From positions 62,001-126,000 of the forward strand of contig NZ_CP022464.2 in assembly GCF_002234575.2 (NCBI RefSeq): DNA of 64,000 bases, in the 5' to 3' direction. The first letter of the stretch is position 1, and the number at the start of each line of letters is the position of its first letter. The notes below the pieces were generated by a model. That model worked only from the letters and a program-made list of their open reading frames with translations, was not told where the DNA came from and made no database searches. This DNA is from Enterocloster bolteae. Lineage in GTDB: Bacteria > Bacillota > Clostridia > Lachnospirales > Lachnospiraceae. Positions 25,634 to 34,883 of the stretch are shown piece after piece. Both the position numbers and the translations under genes were made by a program.

Positions 25634-27058
25634 TTAGTCCAGTTTTTCCGTGCCTGAATCCAGGATTCTACCCTTGCTGTCTGTCTTGTAGTATACATCG
25701 TCGGAATCCTTTACATTCTTCTTGTTCTTTACCAGCTTACCGGAAGTACTGATGAGATAGGTTTCATCCTTATAGGTAACCGGCTGATACTTGGTGCCCT
25801 CCTCGGCTTCCAGCCTTCTTCCCTTCACGTAGATGGAATCACCGTCAATGCCGTCTGTTCCGGCCCCTCTTTTGCTGCCGGATTTCTCAAAGCTGTAGTA
25901 GTACTTGTCGCCGTCGATTTCCATGGTCATGGTGCCTGTTTTCATGGCGCCTTCCTTAGGAGAATCACCGAAATAGTATACGAATACGCCGTCCTCGTCC
26001 TCATCCGGGAGTTCGTCCACGTCCTCAATCTCCTCAGCAGATCGGATGGTCTTTCCATTCTCCTCAAATTCAATGCGGTAGAGACCCTGAAGCATTTTTC
26101 CGTTTACATCAAATCCGTAGTACTGTCCGTTTATTTTTTTAATCTGGGCCGTTACCAGGCTGCCGTTTGACTCTGCGTAGAACCAGTGGGCCTCATCATC
26201 GTCGTGGGCCTCCGGATCCACATCCTCGCTGGGAACGGTCTTAAACCAGCCGGTGGACATCCAGCATTCTTCCTCTGTGTTATAGTATTTGTTTACGGTA
26301 GAGGAGGAGGCGGTGCCGGGATTGTTATACCATTCAAAGTGGGCTGCGCCGTTTTCATCAAATCGGTATTTCCGGCCATTGATTTTCTTGGAGTCGTTGT
26401 CCGCGGTCTTTTTGCCGTTGGTGGAAAAATAAAACCAGTATCCATCCCCTTCCCTGTCGTCGTCCTCGTCATTTACAGCTGTGATATATTTCCATCCCGT
26501 GGCCATGCGGCCGTCGCCGTTATCGCTGCAATAATACATGCCGCTCTTCCAGGCATCGTCATCCGTCAGCATTTCGCCGCTCTCGTCAATCCATCCGTAG
26601 AGCATGCGTCCTTCGTCGTCAAAGGTAAACTTTGCCTGTCCGGTGGAGGTGGGAAGGGTAACGAACTTCACATTGTCACTGTTTCCGGATTTCTTTACAG
26701 CCTTGCCGTTGGACTGGAAATAGTACCACCACTCATCCGGTTCGTCTGAGCCTGCGTCTTCATTTTCAATAGAGCGCCACTGGTTAGTGACCATTGCCCC
26801 TGCTGAGTTGACATAGAAATAATTGTCATCGTCCTCAATCAGCTGGTTTTTAGCCATGTTTCCGTCGGAATCCAGATAGAACCAGTTGTTGCCGGATTTC
26901 TTGAATACATCGGTGGCTTTGCTGCCATCGTTGTTATAATAGACCCATTCGCCGTTTTCCTCAGCCCATCCGGTGGCTGCAAATGATACCAGTGCGCTTC
27001 CCATGGTCAGGGCCATGGCTGCACATGGAATCAGAAACCATTTTGCCTGTCTTTTCAT
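25634..27058 (-). CDS. Secreted cell-wall-binding repeat protein
   Basis: A 474-residue exported protein. A signal peptide (KRQAKWFLIPCAAMALTMGS) ends near SFAATG. The rest is about a dozen degenerate choline/cell-wall-binding repeats of the W-x-YY-x(2-4)-DG type, for example GEWVYYNNDGSKATD, NWFYLDSDGNMAKN and YFYVNSAGAMVTN. Acidic inserts (DDD, EDD, EDEDG) occur within repeats. There is no separate catalytic domain. Proteins of this kind sit on teichoic acids of the wall. The second ATG (27058) is preferred since GGAG is 8 nt before it. A similar but shorter module ends the lysozyme at 29571. Confidence 0.85.
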   Translation of the reverse strand: MKRQAKWFLIPCAAMALTMGSALVSFAATGWAEENGEWVYYNNDGSKATDVFKKSGNNWFYLDSDGNMAKNQLIEDDDNYFYVNSAGAMVTNQWRSIENEDAGSDEPDEWWYYFQSNGKAVKKSGNSDNVKFVTLPTSTGQAKFTFDDEGRMLYGWIDESGEMLTDDDAWKSGMYYCSDNGDGRMATGWKYITAVNDEDDDREGDGYWFYFSTNGKKTADNDSKKINGRKYRFDENGAAHFEWYNNPGTASSSTVNKYYNTEEECWMSTGWFKTVPSEDVDPEAHDDDEAHWFYAESNGSLVTAQIKKINGQYYGFDVNGKMLQGLYRIEFEENGKTIRSAEEIEDVDELPDEDEDGVFVYYFGDSPKEGAMKTGTMTMEIDGDKYYYSFEKSGSKRGAGTDGIDGDSIYVKGRRLEAEEGTKYQPVTYKDETYLISTSGKLVKNKKNVKDSDDVYYKTDSKGRILDSGTEKLD

Positions 27059-27414
27059 AATCATGTCTCCTTTCAGTCTGTCATTCAGTCCATTGATTTC
27101 AGGATTATCACCTTAATTGTCTTTTAGGGGGATGCGGCTGCCGTTTCGCCGGTGTTCTGGCCGGCGCCGCACGTTGTCATCACTGACATGGTGAGAATAT
27201 ACTATGGAGCTGCTCCAGGGTCAATAGAAGTTATGTAAACGTAATGAACTGTAAATTTTACGCAAGCCCATGTAATAATTCTTACGGAGAAAGCGCAATT
27301 ATGAATATTTGGGAAAGATTGGGTGAAATAGTTCATATGGGGTGCTGATATGGGAATATATAGCGGGACCGGGAATAGAATGGAATAAGAATGCCATGAA
27401 ACAGGCGAAGAAAC
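27059..27414 (-). promoter_or_regulatory. Promoter, operator and structured leader of the wall-binding gene
   Basis: On the minus strand, TTGACC (27219-27224), 17 bp and TATATT (27196-27201) form a promoter. The spacer contains TGGAGC-T-GCTCCA (27205-27217), a perfect palindrome in operator position. The leader of about 130 nt folds into a GCGGC/GCCGC stem enclosing GCCGG/CCGGC (about 27136-27172). The stretch 27225-27414 before spmA shows no gene and no clear spmA promoter. Confidence 0.6.
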
Positions 27415-28011
27415 ATGCTGAATTATTTATGGGCAGGAATGACACTGACAGGAATACTCTGGGGGGCGCTTCACGGTCAGATGACGGCGGTGACCGATGG
27501 GGCAATCCAGGCATCGAAGGAGGCTGTGACGCTGTGCATCACCATGCTGGGTGTCATGACCCTGTGGACAGGGGTGCTGGAGATCGGGCACCGCTCCGGA
27601 CTGGTGGATCAGCTGGCAAGAAGAATGGGACCGGTACTCACCTTCCTTTTTCCAAGGCTGGACCCGGATGGGGAGGCAAGGAAACAGATAAGCGTCAATA
27701 TGATTGCCAACATACTGGGCCTGGGATGGGCCGCAACGCCGGCCGGCTTAAAAGCCATGGAAGAGCTGAAAAAGGTGGAGGAGGAGCGCGGGATGGGCGG
27801 TGCGGCCAGGCAGGAGGGGACTGCCAGCAATGAGATGTGTACATTTCTCATTATCAACATATCCTCCTTACAGCTTATACCCATGAACATGATTGCATAC
27901 AGGAGCCAGTATGGAAGCGTAAATCCCACAGCCATTGTAGGGCCTGCCCTGGCGGCTACCTTTATCAGCACAGTGGTTGCGGTGATATTTTGCAGGATTA
28001 TGGACCGGTAG
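27415..28011 (+). CDS. spmA: Spore maturation protein A
   Basis: A 198-residue membrane protein with the nucleoside-recognition (Gate) fold. SpmA motifs are visible: the N-terminal NYLWAGMTLTGILWG, SVNMIANILGLGWAATPAGLKAM near residue 95 (in part: ANILGLGWAATPAGLKAM) and FLIINISSLQLIPMNMIA. SpmA and SpmB support dehydration of the spore core. In B. subtilis spmA and spmB are adjacent; here spmB is at 45050, 17 kb away. The ribosome site is weak. Confidence 0.9.
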   Translation: MLNYLWAGMTLTGILWGALHGQMTAVTDGAIQASKEAVTLCITMLGVMTLWTGVLEIGHRSGLVDQLARRMGPVLTFLFPRLDPDGEARKQISVNMIANILGLGWAATPAGLKAMEELKKVEEERGMGGAARQEGTASNEMCTFLIINISSLQLIPMNMIAYRSQYGSVNPTAIVGPALAATFISTVVAVIFCRIMDR

Positions 28012-28083
28012 GTTCAGGCGGTGCATTGTAGTATGCCGAAAGAGACGGTATACTGGATACAACAGATGAAGGGAGGTGGCTTT

Positions 28084-28920
28084 ATGTTCCGCATCGGAGC
28101 ATTTTCAAAGCTAACCAGGGTATCGGTAAGGATGCTTCGCTACTATGATAATGCAGGGCTTTTAACGCCTGCTGTTATTGACAAATTTACCGGGTACCGG
28201 ATGTATACCACAGACCAGATACCTGTCCTGCAGAAAATATGCCTGCTCAGGGATATGGGCTTTAATGTGACGGAGATCGGTGCTGTAATGGAATGCTGGG
28301 AGAGCAGCGGTGTGACAGAATATCTGGAGGACAAGAAAAGGCAGCTTTTAGATTCAATCCGGCTGGAACAGCAGCGCATACGGAAGATAGAAATTGCCAT
28401 GAGAGATTTTAAAGAAAGCACCATTGAAACCCATTATAACGTGACCATAAAGTCTGTTCCCGGCTGTAAGATTTTGTCCCTGAGGAAAACTGTGGCAGAT
28501 TATTATTGTGAAGGGAGGCTGTGGGAACAGCTCTATGCCTTTGTGAGGGAAGAACAGATAAAACTGAGCCCAGGCACTAACAATCTTGCCATTTATCACA
28601 ATGGGGGGACCACGGAGGACGGAGTAGATATAGAGGTGGGGGTTATGGTGGAAAGAGAAGGAGCGGACAAGGGCGGTTTCTGTTACAGGGAGACAGAGGC
28701 TGTGGAGGATATGGCTTGTATTATGGTCTATGGTCCATATGAAAATATCGGATTATCCTATCATGCCTTTGCCTGCTGGATGGAAGAACACAGCCAGTAT
28801 GAAATAGCCGGGCCAAGCCGGCAGATTTGCCATATAGGCTCCTGGGATGAATCTGATTCCCAGAAGTTCCTTACAGAAGTACAAACACCAGTCCGGCGCA
28901 TATTGACTCTGACACCGTGA
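28084..28920 (+). CDS. MerR-family regulator with effector-binding domain
   Basis: A 278-residue regulator. The N-terminal winged helix reads RIGAFSKLTRVSVRMLRYYDNAGLL, and a coiled coil follows at about 75-120. The C-terminal half resembles the GyrI/BmrR effector-binding fold, with the spaced pairs typical of it (EVGVMVERE, CIMVYGPYENIGLSYHAF). Such proteins bind hydrophobic cations and activate efflux genes; no efflux gene is adjacent. The start at 28084 follows GGGAGG. Confidence 0.85.
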   Translation: MFRIGAFSKLTRVSVRMLRYYDNAGLLTPAVIDKFTGYRMYTTDQIPVLQKICLLRDMGFNVTEIGAVMECWESSGVTEYLEDKKRQLLDSIRLEQQRIRKIEIAMRDFKESTIETHYNVTIKSVPGCKILSLRKTVADYYCEGRLWEQLYAFVREEQIKLSPGTNNLAIYHNGGTTEDGVDIEVGVMVEREGADKGGFCYRETEAVEDMACIMVYGPYENIGLSYHAFACWMEEHSQYEIAGPSRQICHIGSWDESDSQKFLTEVQTPVRRILTLTP

Positions 28921-28963
28921 GAGGGTTTAAACTCAGCCTATATCAAGTGAAGGAGGTTTCAGT

Positions 28964-29440
28964 ATGAAACAATTTACAGTAAGACAGATTGGCACAATGG
29001 AAATGGACAAGGATGGTATGTACGTAAAGCTCCTGCCGGAATACATCCCGGCCCTTAAGTCCCTGGAGGGCTTTGGACATGCAGACATACTCTGGTGGTT
29101 TGACGGCTGCGACGATGAGGAAAACAGGAGCGTACTTGAGGCGGAAAGCCCCTATAAGCAGGGGCCGGATACAATGGGCATATTTGCAACCCGGTCTCCC
29201 CAGAGGCCTAATCCCATTGCCCTTAGCGTGGTGCAGATTCTCTATATAGACCATGAGGCCGGTGTTATCTACATTGCTTATGCAGATGCCAGGCAGGGAA
29301 GTCCTGTGCTGGATTTAAAGCCGTACACCCCCAGTCTGGACCGGGTAGAGCATCCCCAAGTGCCGGACTGGTGCGGCCATTGGCCCCGGAGCCTGGAGGA
29401 ATCCGGGGACTTTGACTGGGAAAATGAATTTAACTTCTAG
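28964..29440 (+). CDS. trmO: tRNA (N6-threonylcarbamoyladenosine37-N6)-methyltransferase TrmO-like
   Basis: A 158-residue beta-barrel methyltransferase (TsaA/VirR family). The key motif SPQRPNPIALSVVQI is present at about 85-99, along with FGHADILWWFDGCDD. E. coli TrmO methylates t6A37 of tRNA-Thr with SAM. It lies 43 nt after the MerR gene, with a strong AAGGAGG site. Other TsaA-like proteins act on other substrates, so tRNA specificity is inferred. Confidence 0.88.
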   Translation: MKQFTVRQIGTMEMDKDGMYVKLLPEYIPALKSLEGFGHADILWWFDGCDDEENRSVLEAESPYKQGPDTMGIFATRSPQRPNPIALSVVQILYIDHEAGVIYIAYADARQGSPVLDLKPYTPSLDRVEHPQVPDWCGHWPRSLEESGDFDWENEFNF

Positions 29441-29570
29441 GCCGGAGGTCATCATATACTCTTAAGTTGAAAGGAAACATTAAGAAAACCTCAACACGAT
29501 GGAGAGGCCTTTGTGCTAAAATAAAAAACATATGGATTAATATGGAATTTAAGAGTATGAGGTGGATGAT

Positions 29571-30674
29571 ATGAGGATATTGGGGAAGGCCGGAAAGATG
29601 GGAGAGATTGGAGAGTCGGAAAAGACGGGAGGGCCGGGAAAGACAGAAGGGCCGGGAAAGACGGGAGGGCCGGGAAGGAGCGGAGCGCCGGGAAGGACCG
29701 GAGCGTCGGGAAAGTCTGCAAAGCCGGTAACGAAGGGAAAGAGGGCGGCAGCATGCGCGGCGGCGGCCATTATAGGCGCCATGTCGCTGTTTGCGCCGGC
29801 AGCAGCTTACGGGGCCCAGCCCTGGTCACTGGAGAACGGGCAGTATGTGGATGCGTCAGGAGCGCCCATAGCAGGGGCGCTGGAAAAGGGCATCACCGTG
29901 ACCAAGTACCAGAACCGGGCCAATGAAAACGGTATAGACTGGTCCAGGGTGGCATCGGACGGCGTGTCATTTGCCATGATACGGGTGGGCTATTATAAGG
30001 ATAAAGACCCTTATTTTGACAGGAATGTCACAGAGGCATTTGCAAACGGCATTCACACCGGGGTGTTTTTCTATACCCAGGCTCTGGACGTACAGACCGC
30101 CATTGACGAGGCCAATTTCGTGCTGAAGGTAATTAAGGATTTCCCCATATCCTATCCCATTGCCTATGATGTGGAATCCCAGCATCTTCTGGACAACGGA
30201 CTGACCAGGCAGCAGATAACAGACAATGTAAACGCATTCTGTAAGACCATTTCTGATGCCGGGTATCATCCGGTGGTATATGGGAACAATGAATGGCTGA
30301 CCAGAAATATGGACACCGGCCAGATTCCCTATGATATATGGTATGCCAGATACGGGACTGTGAACAGTTATCCAAACCGCACTATCTGGCAGTGCACTGA
30401 TACCGGTTCAGTGGATGGCATTAACGGCAATGTGACCATCGAGCTGGCATTTACGGATTACAGTGCCGTGATTCCTGCTGACGGATGGAAGCATGTGGAC
30501 GGCAGATGGTACTACATGAAGGGGTATGTGAAGCAGACAGGATGGGTTGAGGTGGATAGTGCCTGGTATTATCTGGACGCCAATGGCGTCATGATCCATG
30601 ATACTACCATGGATATTGATGGTGTGTCCTATACCTTTGACTCTAATGGGGTTATGGCGGAACCGACAAGATAA
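29571..30674 (+). CDS. GH25 lysozyme with cell-wall-binding repeats
   Basis: A 367-residue predicted muramidase. Before the hydrophobic export segment (about 60-82) lies an unusual cytosolic stretch of six-residue glycine/proline repeats (KTGGPG type). The GH25 domain (about 105-305) shows VSFAMIRVGYYKD, GVFFYTQALD, the catalytic-site IAYDVESQ and PYDIWYARYG. The usual opening GIDVSxxQ reads GITVTKYQ, so the first conserved aspartate is replaced by threonine. The C-terminus has three wall-binding repeats (GRWYYMKGYVKQTGW and following). I use ATG 29571 behind GAGGTGG. Confidence 0.9.
   Translation: MRILGKAGKMGEIGESEKTGGPGKTEGPGKTGGPGRSGAPGRTGASGKSAKPVTKGKRAAACAAAAIIGAMSLFAPAAAYGAQPWSLENGQYVDASGAPIAGALEKGITVTKYQNRANENGIDWSRVASDGVSFAMIRVGYYKDKDPYFDRNVTEAFANGIHTGVFFYTQALDVQTAIDEANFVLKVIKDFPISYPIAYDVESQHLLDNGLTRQQITDNVNAFCKTISDAGYHPVVYGNNEWLTRNMDTGQIPYDIWYARYGTVNSYPNRTIWQCTDTGSVDGINGNVTIELAFTDYSAVIPADGWKHVDGRWYYMKGYVKQTGWVEVDSAWYYLDANGVMIHDTTMDIDGVSYTFDSNGVMAEPTR
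29623..29712 (+). repeat. Five 18-bp tandem repeats in the lysozyme gene
   Basis: Five units such as AGACGGGAGGGCCGGGAA run head to tail and encode KTGGPG, KTEGPG, KTGGPG, RSGAPG and RTGASG. Copy number could vary in frame. Confidence 0.85.
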
Positions 30675-30677
30675 AAA

Positions 30678-30715
30678 AATATGATTTAGGAAGGAGGTTG
30701 TTCCTAAATCATATT
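30678..30715. terminator. Bidirectional terminator
   Basis: AATATGATTTAGGAA (30678-30692), an 8-nt loop and the exact complement (30701-30715), flanked by A-rich and T-rich sequence, between convergent genes. Confidence 0.8.
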
Positions 30716-30746
30716 ACTTTCCTGTTTGAATCCAAACCGTGTCTAT

Positions 30747-31844
30747 TTATAATTCCTGATGGCAATGACCTGGAGTAAAAATTTGAATGCAAACCGGCGA
30801 TTCTACATATTTTGTTCCGCACATTTTTAACAAACCATTTGGCTGAATGAGAAAAATGGCTACAGTATCGCTGTCCTGATTGCCGGTCAACAGATAGGCT
30901 CCGGTAGGGTCGATACAAAAGTTTCTGGGCGTCTTTCCGCCAGAGGAGATTCTCTGAACAAAGGAAAGCTCTCCATTTGCATTGATACGATAACATACAA
31001 TGCTGTCGTGTCCCCGGTTAGATGCGTATATAAATGCTCCATCAGGTGTCAGATGCAGATCTGAACAGATATTATATCCGGTAAAATCATCCGGCAGAGT
31101 GCAGACACTGTCCTTTTCAATCATTTTTCCATTATGGTAGAAAAAGTGAGTTACCTGCGAGGACAATTCATTAATTAAATAGAAATGTTTACCATCCCTG
31201 CTGAATTCTCCATATCTAGGACCGCTTCCGGACGGCATATGCACATCTGCCTCCGGGATGGGTTCAATTTTTCCACTGGTACAAGCATATGCCTTAATAC
31301 AATCAATCCCCAGATCTGGTACATAGAGGAATTTCCCATCTGGACTAAAAATTGCGCTGTGGGCATGAGGACCACTTTGCCTTATGGGATGACTTCCGCT
31401 TCCGGTATGCTGGAACAGATTTTTTTTTCCTGTTATGTTGCCATGTTCGTTCAATTCAAAGACGCTAAGACTTCCGGAAGCAAAATTGGCAATCGCCAGA
31501 CATTTGCCATCCAATGAGGAGGCTATATGGCAGGGATCTTCTCCATCCGTATAGAAACACGCCTCCTGCAAGAGCTCGCCATTTATATTGTAAGAAAACT
31601 GCGTAACTGCGCCTCCGCGTTTTCCCTGGAAAATCTTCGTTTCATTCACAGCATATATTTTTTTATTTACTTTGTTAATACACAGATAGGAGGGATTGAT
31701 CGTCTGCGCTATTCGGCATAGTTCAATTTCGCCATCTTCAAAGATACCAAGCAATAATCCTTTGCCTTTTCCCTTAAAACACTCCCCGGTTCCAAAGAGA
31801 ATATCTTCTGTGTATGTGCCTATACATATGTACTGTTTCATCAT
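30747..31844 (-). CDS. Lactonase family beta-propeller (6-phosphogluconolactonase-like)
   Basis: A 365-residue cytosolic protein of the seven-bladed lactonase family (Pgl/YkgB type). Family features are the start YICIGTYTEDILFGTGE, ICINKVNKKIYAVNE-like blade edges, GSGPRYGEFSRDGKHFYLINE and the final IDPTGAYLLTGNQDSDTVAIF (in part: GAYLLTGNQDSDTVAIF). It hydrolyses a sugar lactone by family inference. It is last in a seven-gene leftward operon and follows the dehydrogenase gene directly. The product of a sugar 1-dehydrogenase step would be the natural substrate. Confidence 0.8.
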   Translation of the reverse strand: MMKQYICIGTYTEDILFGTGECFKGKGKGLLLGIFEDGEIELCRIAQTINPSYLCINKVNKKIYAVNETKIFQGKRGGAVTQFSYNINGELLQEACFYTDGEDPCHIASSLDGKCLAIANFASGSLSVFELNEHGNITGKKNLFQHTGSGSHPIRQSGPHAHSAIFSPDGKFLYVPDLGIDCIKAYACTSGKIEPIPEADVHMPSGSGPRYGEFSRDGKHFYLINELSSQVTHFFYHNGKMIEKDSVCTLPDDFTGYNICSDLHLTPDGAFIYASNRGHDSIVCYRINANGELSFVQRISSGGKTPRNFCIDPTGAYLLTGNQDSDTVAIFLIQPNGLLKMCGTKYVESPVCIQIFTPGHCHQEL

Positions 31845-32789
31845 TTACCCCTTGTCCAGCCTTGTTACCAGCTTTACGGTTTCTATAATAAACTGATCCC
31901 TTTTTCTTATTTCCTTTTCTATATCACGTACCTTCCAGTCGTAGAATCCCTGCTTGCTTTTTACGCCAAGCTTCCCCTCATCCACTAAATTTTTGAGGTA
32001 GGTGTTGGAATGTCTCACGGCACATATGTCAGGAAGAACTGTATCCTGTACTGAAATTCCAAGATCCAGTCCGATTGCGTCCAGATGTTTGAGTGGTCCC
32101 CATTCGGGGAAACGCATAGCCATACCATAGCTTATAGCAGCATCCACATCCTCTGCTCCGGCCAGCCCGCTGGCTACAATATCTATTGACTCTCGGATTA
32201 TGGCCTGAAAGATACGATTTGCCAGCTGTCCTGGTACATCACGTTTTACTAGGACTGGAACTTTTTTCCAATGTGTTAATTCATCTCTGACACAGAGAGC
32301 TATATCTTCCCTTGTTTTTTCACCCATTACCAGTTCAACTAAGGGAACTAGATGACCGGGAAGCCAGAAATGAGTTGTAATGGTTCGCTCCGGATACATG
32401 CACTTGGCACTAATGTCCGTTATCCGAAGACCGCTTGTATTGCTGCATATTGGCACAGTCGGCAAGAGAAGTTTATCCAGTTCTTCAAACAGGTTTTGTT
32501 TAGCAGGAAGTTGTTCGACTATAGCCTCAATTACAAGTCCGATATTTTCTGCTTCCTTTTTTAGGCTGCCGCAGCATATAAGATTATCTGCTGCCAGAAC
32601 TGCTTCCTCTTGGGTGTTTAGGCCGTTATCTGCCCGCATTTTAATACACTCCAGTGCATTTTTTCTGCCATTTAAGGCTTTTTCCATATTAAGATCAACC
32701 ATGAGGGTGCGGTTGCCTGCCAGGGCGCTCATTGCCGCTATGGCACTACCCATCATACCGCTCCCGATAACCGCTACACTACCCGTCAT
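31845..32789 (-). CDS. 3-hydroxyacyl-CoA dehydrogenase family protein
   Basis: A 314-residue NAD-dependent dehydrogenase. The Rossmann motif is VAVIGSGMMGSAIA at residues 5-18, and the catalytic-region sequences SNTSGLRITDIS and TTHFWLPGHLVPLVELV (histidine and glutamate) are present. The family includes 3-hydroxybutyryl-CoA dehydrogenase and L-gulonate 3-dehydrogenase. Because its neighbours are sugar ABC genes, a polyol dehydrogenase and a lactonase, a sugar-acid 3-dehydrogenase role is more likely than fatty-acid oxidation. The reaction is not proven by sequence. Confidence 0.82.
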   Translation of the reverse strand: MTGSVAVIGSGMMGSAIAAMSALAGNRTLMVDLNMEKALNGRKNALECIKMRADNGLNTQEEAVLAADNLICCGSLKKEAENIGLVIEAIVEQLPAKQNLFEELDKLLLPTVPICSNTSGLRITDISAKCMYPERTITTHFWLPGHLVPLVELVMGEKTREDIALCVRDELTHWKKVPVLVKRDVPGQLANRIFQAIIRESIDIVASGLAGAEDVDAAISYGMAMRFPEWGPLKHLDAIGLDLGISVQDTVLPDICAVRHSNTYLKNLVDEGKLGVKSKQGFYDWKVRDIEKEIRKRDQFIIETVKLVTRLDKG

Positions 32790-32804
32790 ACAATCGGCCT
32801 CCTT

Positions 32805-33878
32805 TTATTTATTAGGATAGATAATCACTTTCATGGCTCCGCCAATACGTTTCTCAAAGGTTTCAAATGCCAGATTTACCTCATTCAGGGTAAATGTATG
32901 GGTCACCATATCTTTTACCTTTAACTGTCCTCCTGCAATCATCTCAACAATCTTTCTTCCTGTATTTGGATTTGCTCTGGAACCATATAAAGTCAGCTCA
33001 TTATGTGTCGTATATTTTAAGGGAATAGGTTCTGTTACCCCGTCTTTAGCAACCCCAAGCATAACAACTTTGCCTCCTTTACAGCACATACCAAGAGATT
33101 GAGTGATTGTTCCCGGGGCGCCGGAACACTCCAGGACCAGATTGGCACCAAGACCGCCTGTCAACCTGCGGACCTCATCAACCGGATTACATTTTGAGAA
33201 GTCCACCAGCTCATCTGCGCCCAGGTTACCAGCAGCTTCCAGACGTGGCATTCTTCCTACCACTAGTATCCTGGACGCTCCCATAGCCCTGGACAGCTTC
33301 ATAGCCATTATTCCGATAGGTCCCGGTCCGATGATTGCTACGGTACTTCCCGGATCAACCCCTGCCAGCTCCAGACCATGAAGGGCAACTCCGGCCGTAT
33401 CACACATGGCGGCTTCTTCAAAGGACACAGAATCAGGAAGTTTGGAAAGACTCTTAATATGGTATACATTATACTGTGCATATGCACCTTGGGAAGTAAA
33501 GCCATAGTGTCTGTGTCCTGTATTATTTTTTCCATAATTCAGACACAGATTATACGATCCTTTGAGACAGTTGGAACAATACCCGCACCCCTTATGGGCT
33601 TCTCCCGCTACTCGGTCTCCAATCTTAAAATCCCCCGACTTATTACCGGAAGCAACTACTGTACCGGCCCATTCGTGACCTGCAATAAAAGGATAGGAGG
33701 GCGGCCAGATACCGGCCAGCCCGCCGTGAATGATTTCCGGATCACTTCCACAGATGGCTACTGCATCAATCCTGCAAAGGACCTCCTCTGGACCCGGGGT
33801 TGGAACATCTGCCTCCGTTATCTCCCATTTTCCGGGATTTGTAAGAACCATTGCTTTCATTTTAACTGGTATATTCAT
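32805..33878 (-). CDS. Zinc-dependent polyol/threonine-type dehydrogenase
   Basis: A 357-residue medium-chain dehydrogenase. The catalytic zinc ligands are in AICGSDPEIIHG and GHEWAG, and the structural zinc cysteines in CGYCSNCLKGSYNLC. The NAD motif is IIGPGPIGIMAMKL. Close families are sorbitol/L-iditol, L-threonine and galactitol dehydrogenases. It sits between the ABC permease and the hydroxyacyl-dehydrogenase-like gene, so it probably oxidises the imported polyol or sugar. Confidence 0.87.
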   Translation of the reverse strand: MNIPVKMKAMVLTNPGKWEITEADVPTPGPEEVLCRIDAVAICGSDPEIIHGGLAGIWPPSYPFIAGHEWAGTVVASGNKSGDFKIGDRVAGEAHKGCGYCSNCLKGSYNLCLNYGKNNTGHRHYGFTSQGAYAQYNVYHIKSLSKLPDSVSFEEAAMCDTAGVALHGLELAGVDPGSTVAIIGPGPIGIMAMKLSRAMGASRILVVGRMPRLEAAGNLGADELVDFSKCNPVDEVRRLTGGLGANLVLECSGAPGTITQSLGMCCKGGKVVMLGVAKDGVTEPIPLKYTTHNELTLYGSRANPNTGRKIVEMIAGGQLKVKDMVTHTFTLNEVNLAFETFEKRIGGAMKVIIYPNK

Positions 33879-33896
33879 ATGAATCTCCTCCTTTGC

Positions 33897-34871
33897 CTAA
33901 CCCCTTCTCCTTAACATGTCAAATATCACAGCTATAATTAACAAACACCCTTTTACAAAAGTCTGCCAATAAGACTGAACACTTAAAAGTGCCATTCCGT
34001 TATTTAAAATTCCGATAATTAAAATCCCCATGAATGTTCTCCAGACACTTCCTTCGCCCCCGCTGGCACTGTTACCTCCCAGATAGACGGCTGTAATGAC
34101 ATCCAGATTGTAACCGTCGCCTGCGGATGGCATTGCCGTGGAGGTAAGACCTGTCATTACAAGTCCTGCTACGGCTGATAAAATGCCTGTCAGCACATAC
34201 AGAACCATTGTGAGGTGCTTCACCCGGATTCCGGCCAGACGGCTGGCTACGCTGTTCCCCCCAACTGCAAATACATTTCTTCCGAATACCGTGAATTTGG
34301 TAATCAGCCAGAATAATATATACAGGCAGAGCATAATAATTGCGGGTACAGGAATCAGCGAAAACAGCTTGCCAGTCCCCATGAAGCTGATTACAGGGTC
34401 TGGAACATAGATAGCCTGTCCATTTGTAATAATAAAAGCAATTCCCCGTATGATGTTCATAGAACCTAAGGTGGCAATAAACGGGACCACGTTAAACTTT
34501 GTTATCAGCAACCCGTTAAATCCACCCACCAGGAATCCGATTATTAACGTTGCCAGAATGGCCAGGGGCCATGATACTTTAAAATTCACAATGAGAATGG
34601 CTGCAACACAGCCTGTCAGCGCAATAATGGATCCTACGGATAAATCAATTCCCCGGGTTATAATGATCAGTGTCATTCCTGTGGCAATAATTCCTACAAC
34701 AGAAACTGATGAAAATATATTCATGAAATTTCTGACAGAAAGAAAATATTGGGATGCAAATGAAAAATAAATAATCATACAAACCGCAAACAATACAAGA
34801 ATTGAGTCCAATAGTCTCTGTCGGACTGCCTGCAGGTTTGCTTTCTTATTAAGCATATGGTTTTCCGCCAT
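33897..34871 (-). CDS. Sugar ABC transporter permease, RbsC family
   Basis: A 324-residue inner-membrane protein with eight to ten hydrophobic segments. The family signature GIDLSVGSIIALTG is near residue 75, and the cytoplasmic loop VFAVGGNSVASRLAGI is near 212. The EAA-like ATPase contact is in the latter loop. It works with the ATPase at 34884 and the binding protein at 37038 in carbohydrate uptake. Confidence 0.93.
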   Translation of the reverse strand: MAENHMLNKKANLQAVRQRLLDSILVLFAVCMIIYFSFASQYFLSVRNFMNIFSSVSVVGIIATGMTLIIITRGIDLSVGSIIALTGCVAAILIVNFKVSWPLAILATLIIGFLVGGFNGLLITKFNVVPFIATLGSMNIIRGIAFIITNGQAIYVPDPVISFMGTGKLFSLIPVPAIIMLCLYILFWLITKFTVFGRNVFAVGGNSVASRLAGIRVKHLTMVLYVLTGILSAVAGLVMTGLTSTAMPSAGDGYNLDVITAVYLGGNSASGGEGSVWRTFMGILIIGILNNGMALLSVQSYWQTFVKGCLLIIAVIFDMLRRRG

Positions 34872-34883
34872 AAAGTTCCCTCC

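Noticed and set aside
27110..27190. Cyclic-di-GMP or other known riboswitch in the wall-protein leader
   Set aside because: The nested hairpin lacks the conserved cores of riboswitch classes I can recall.
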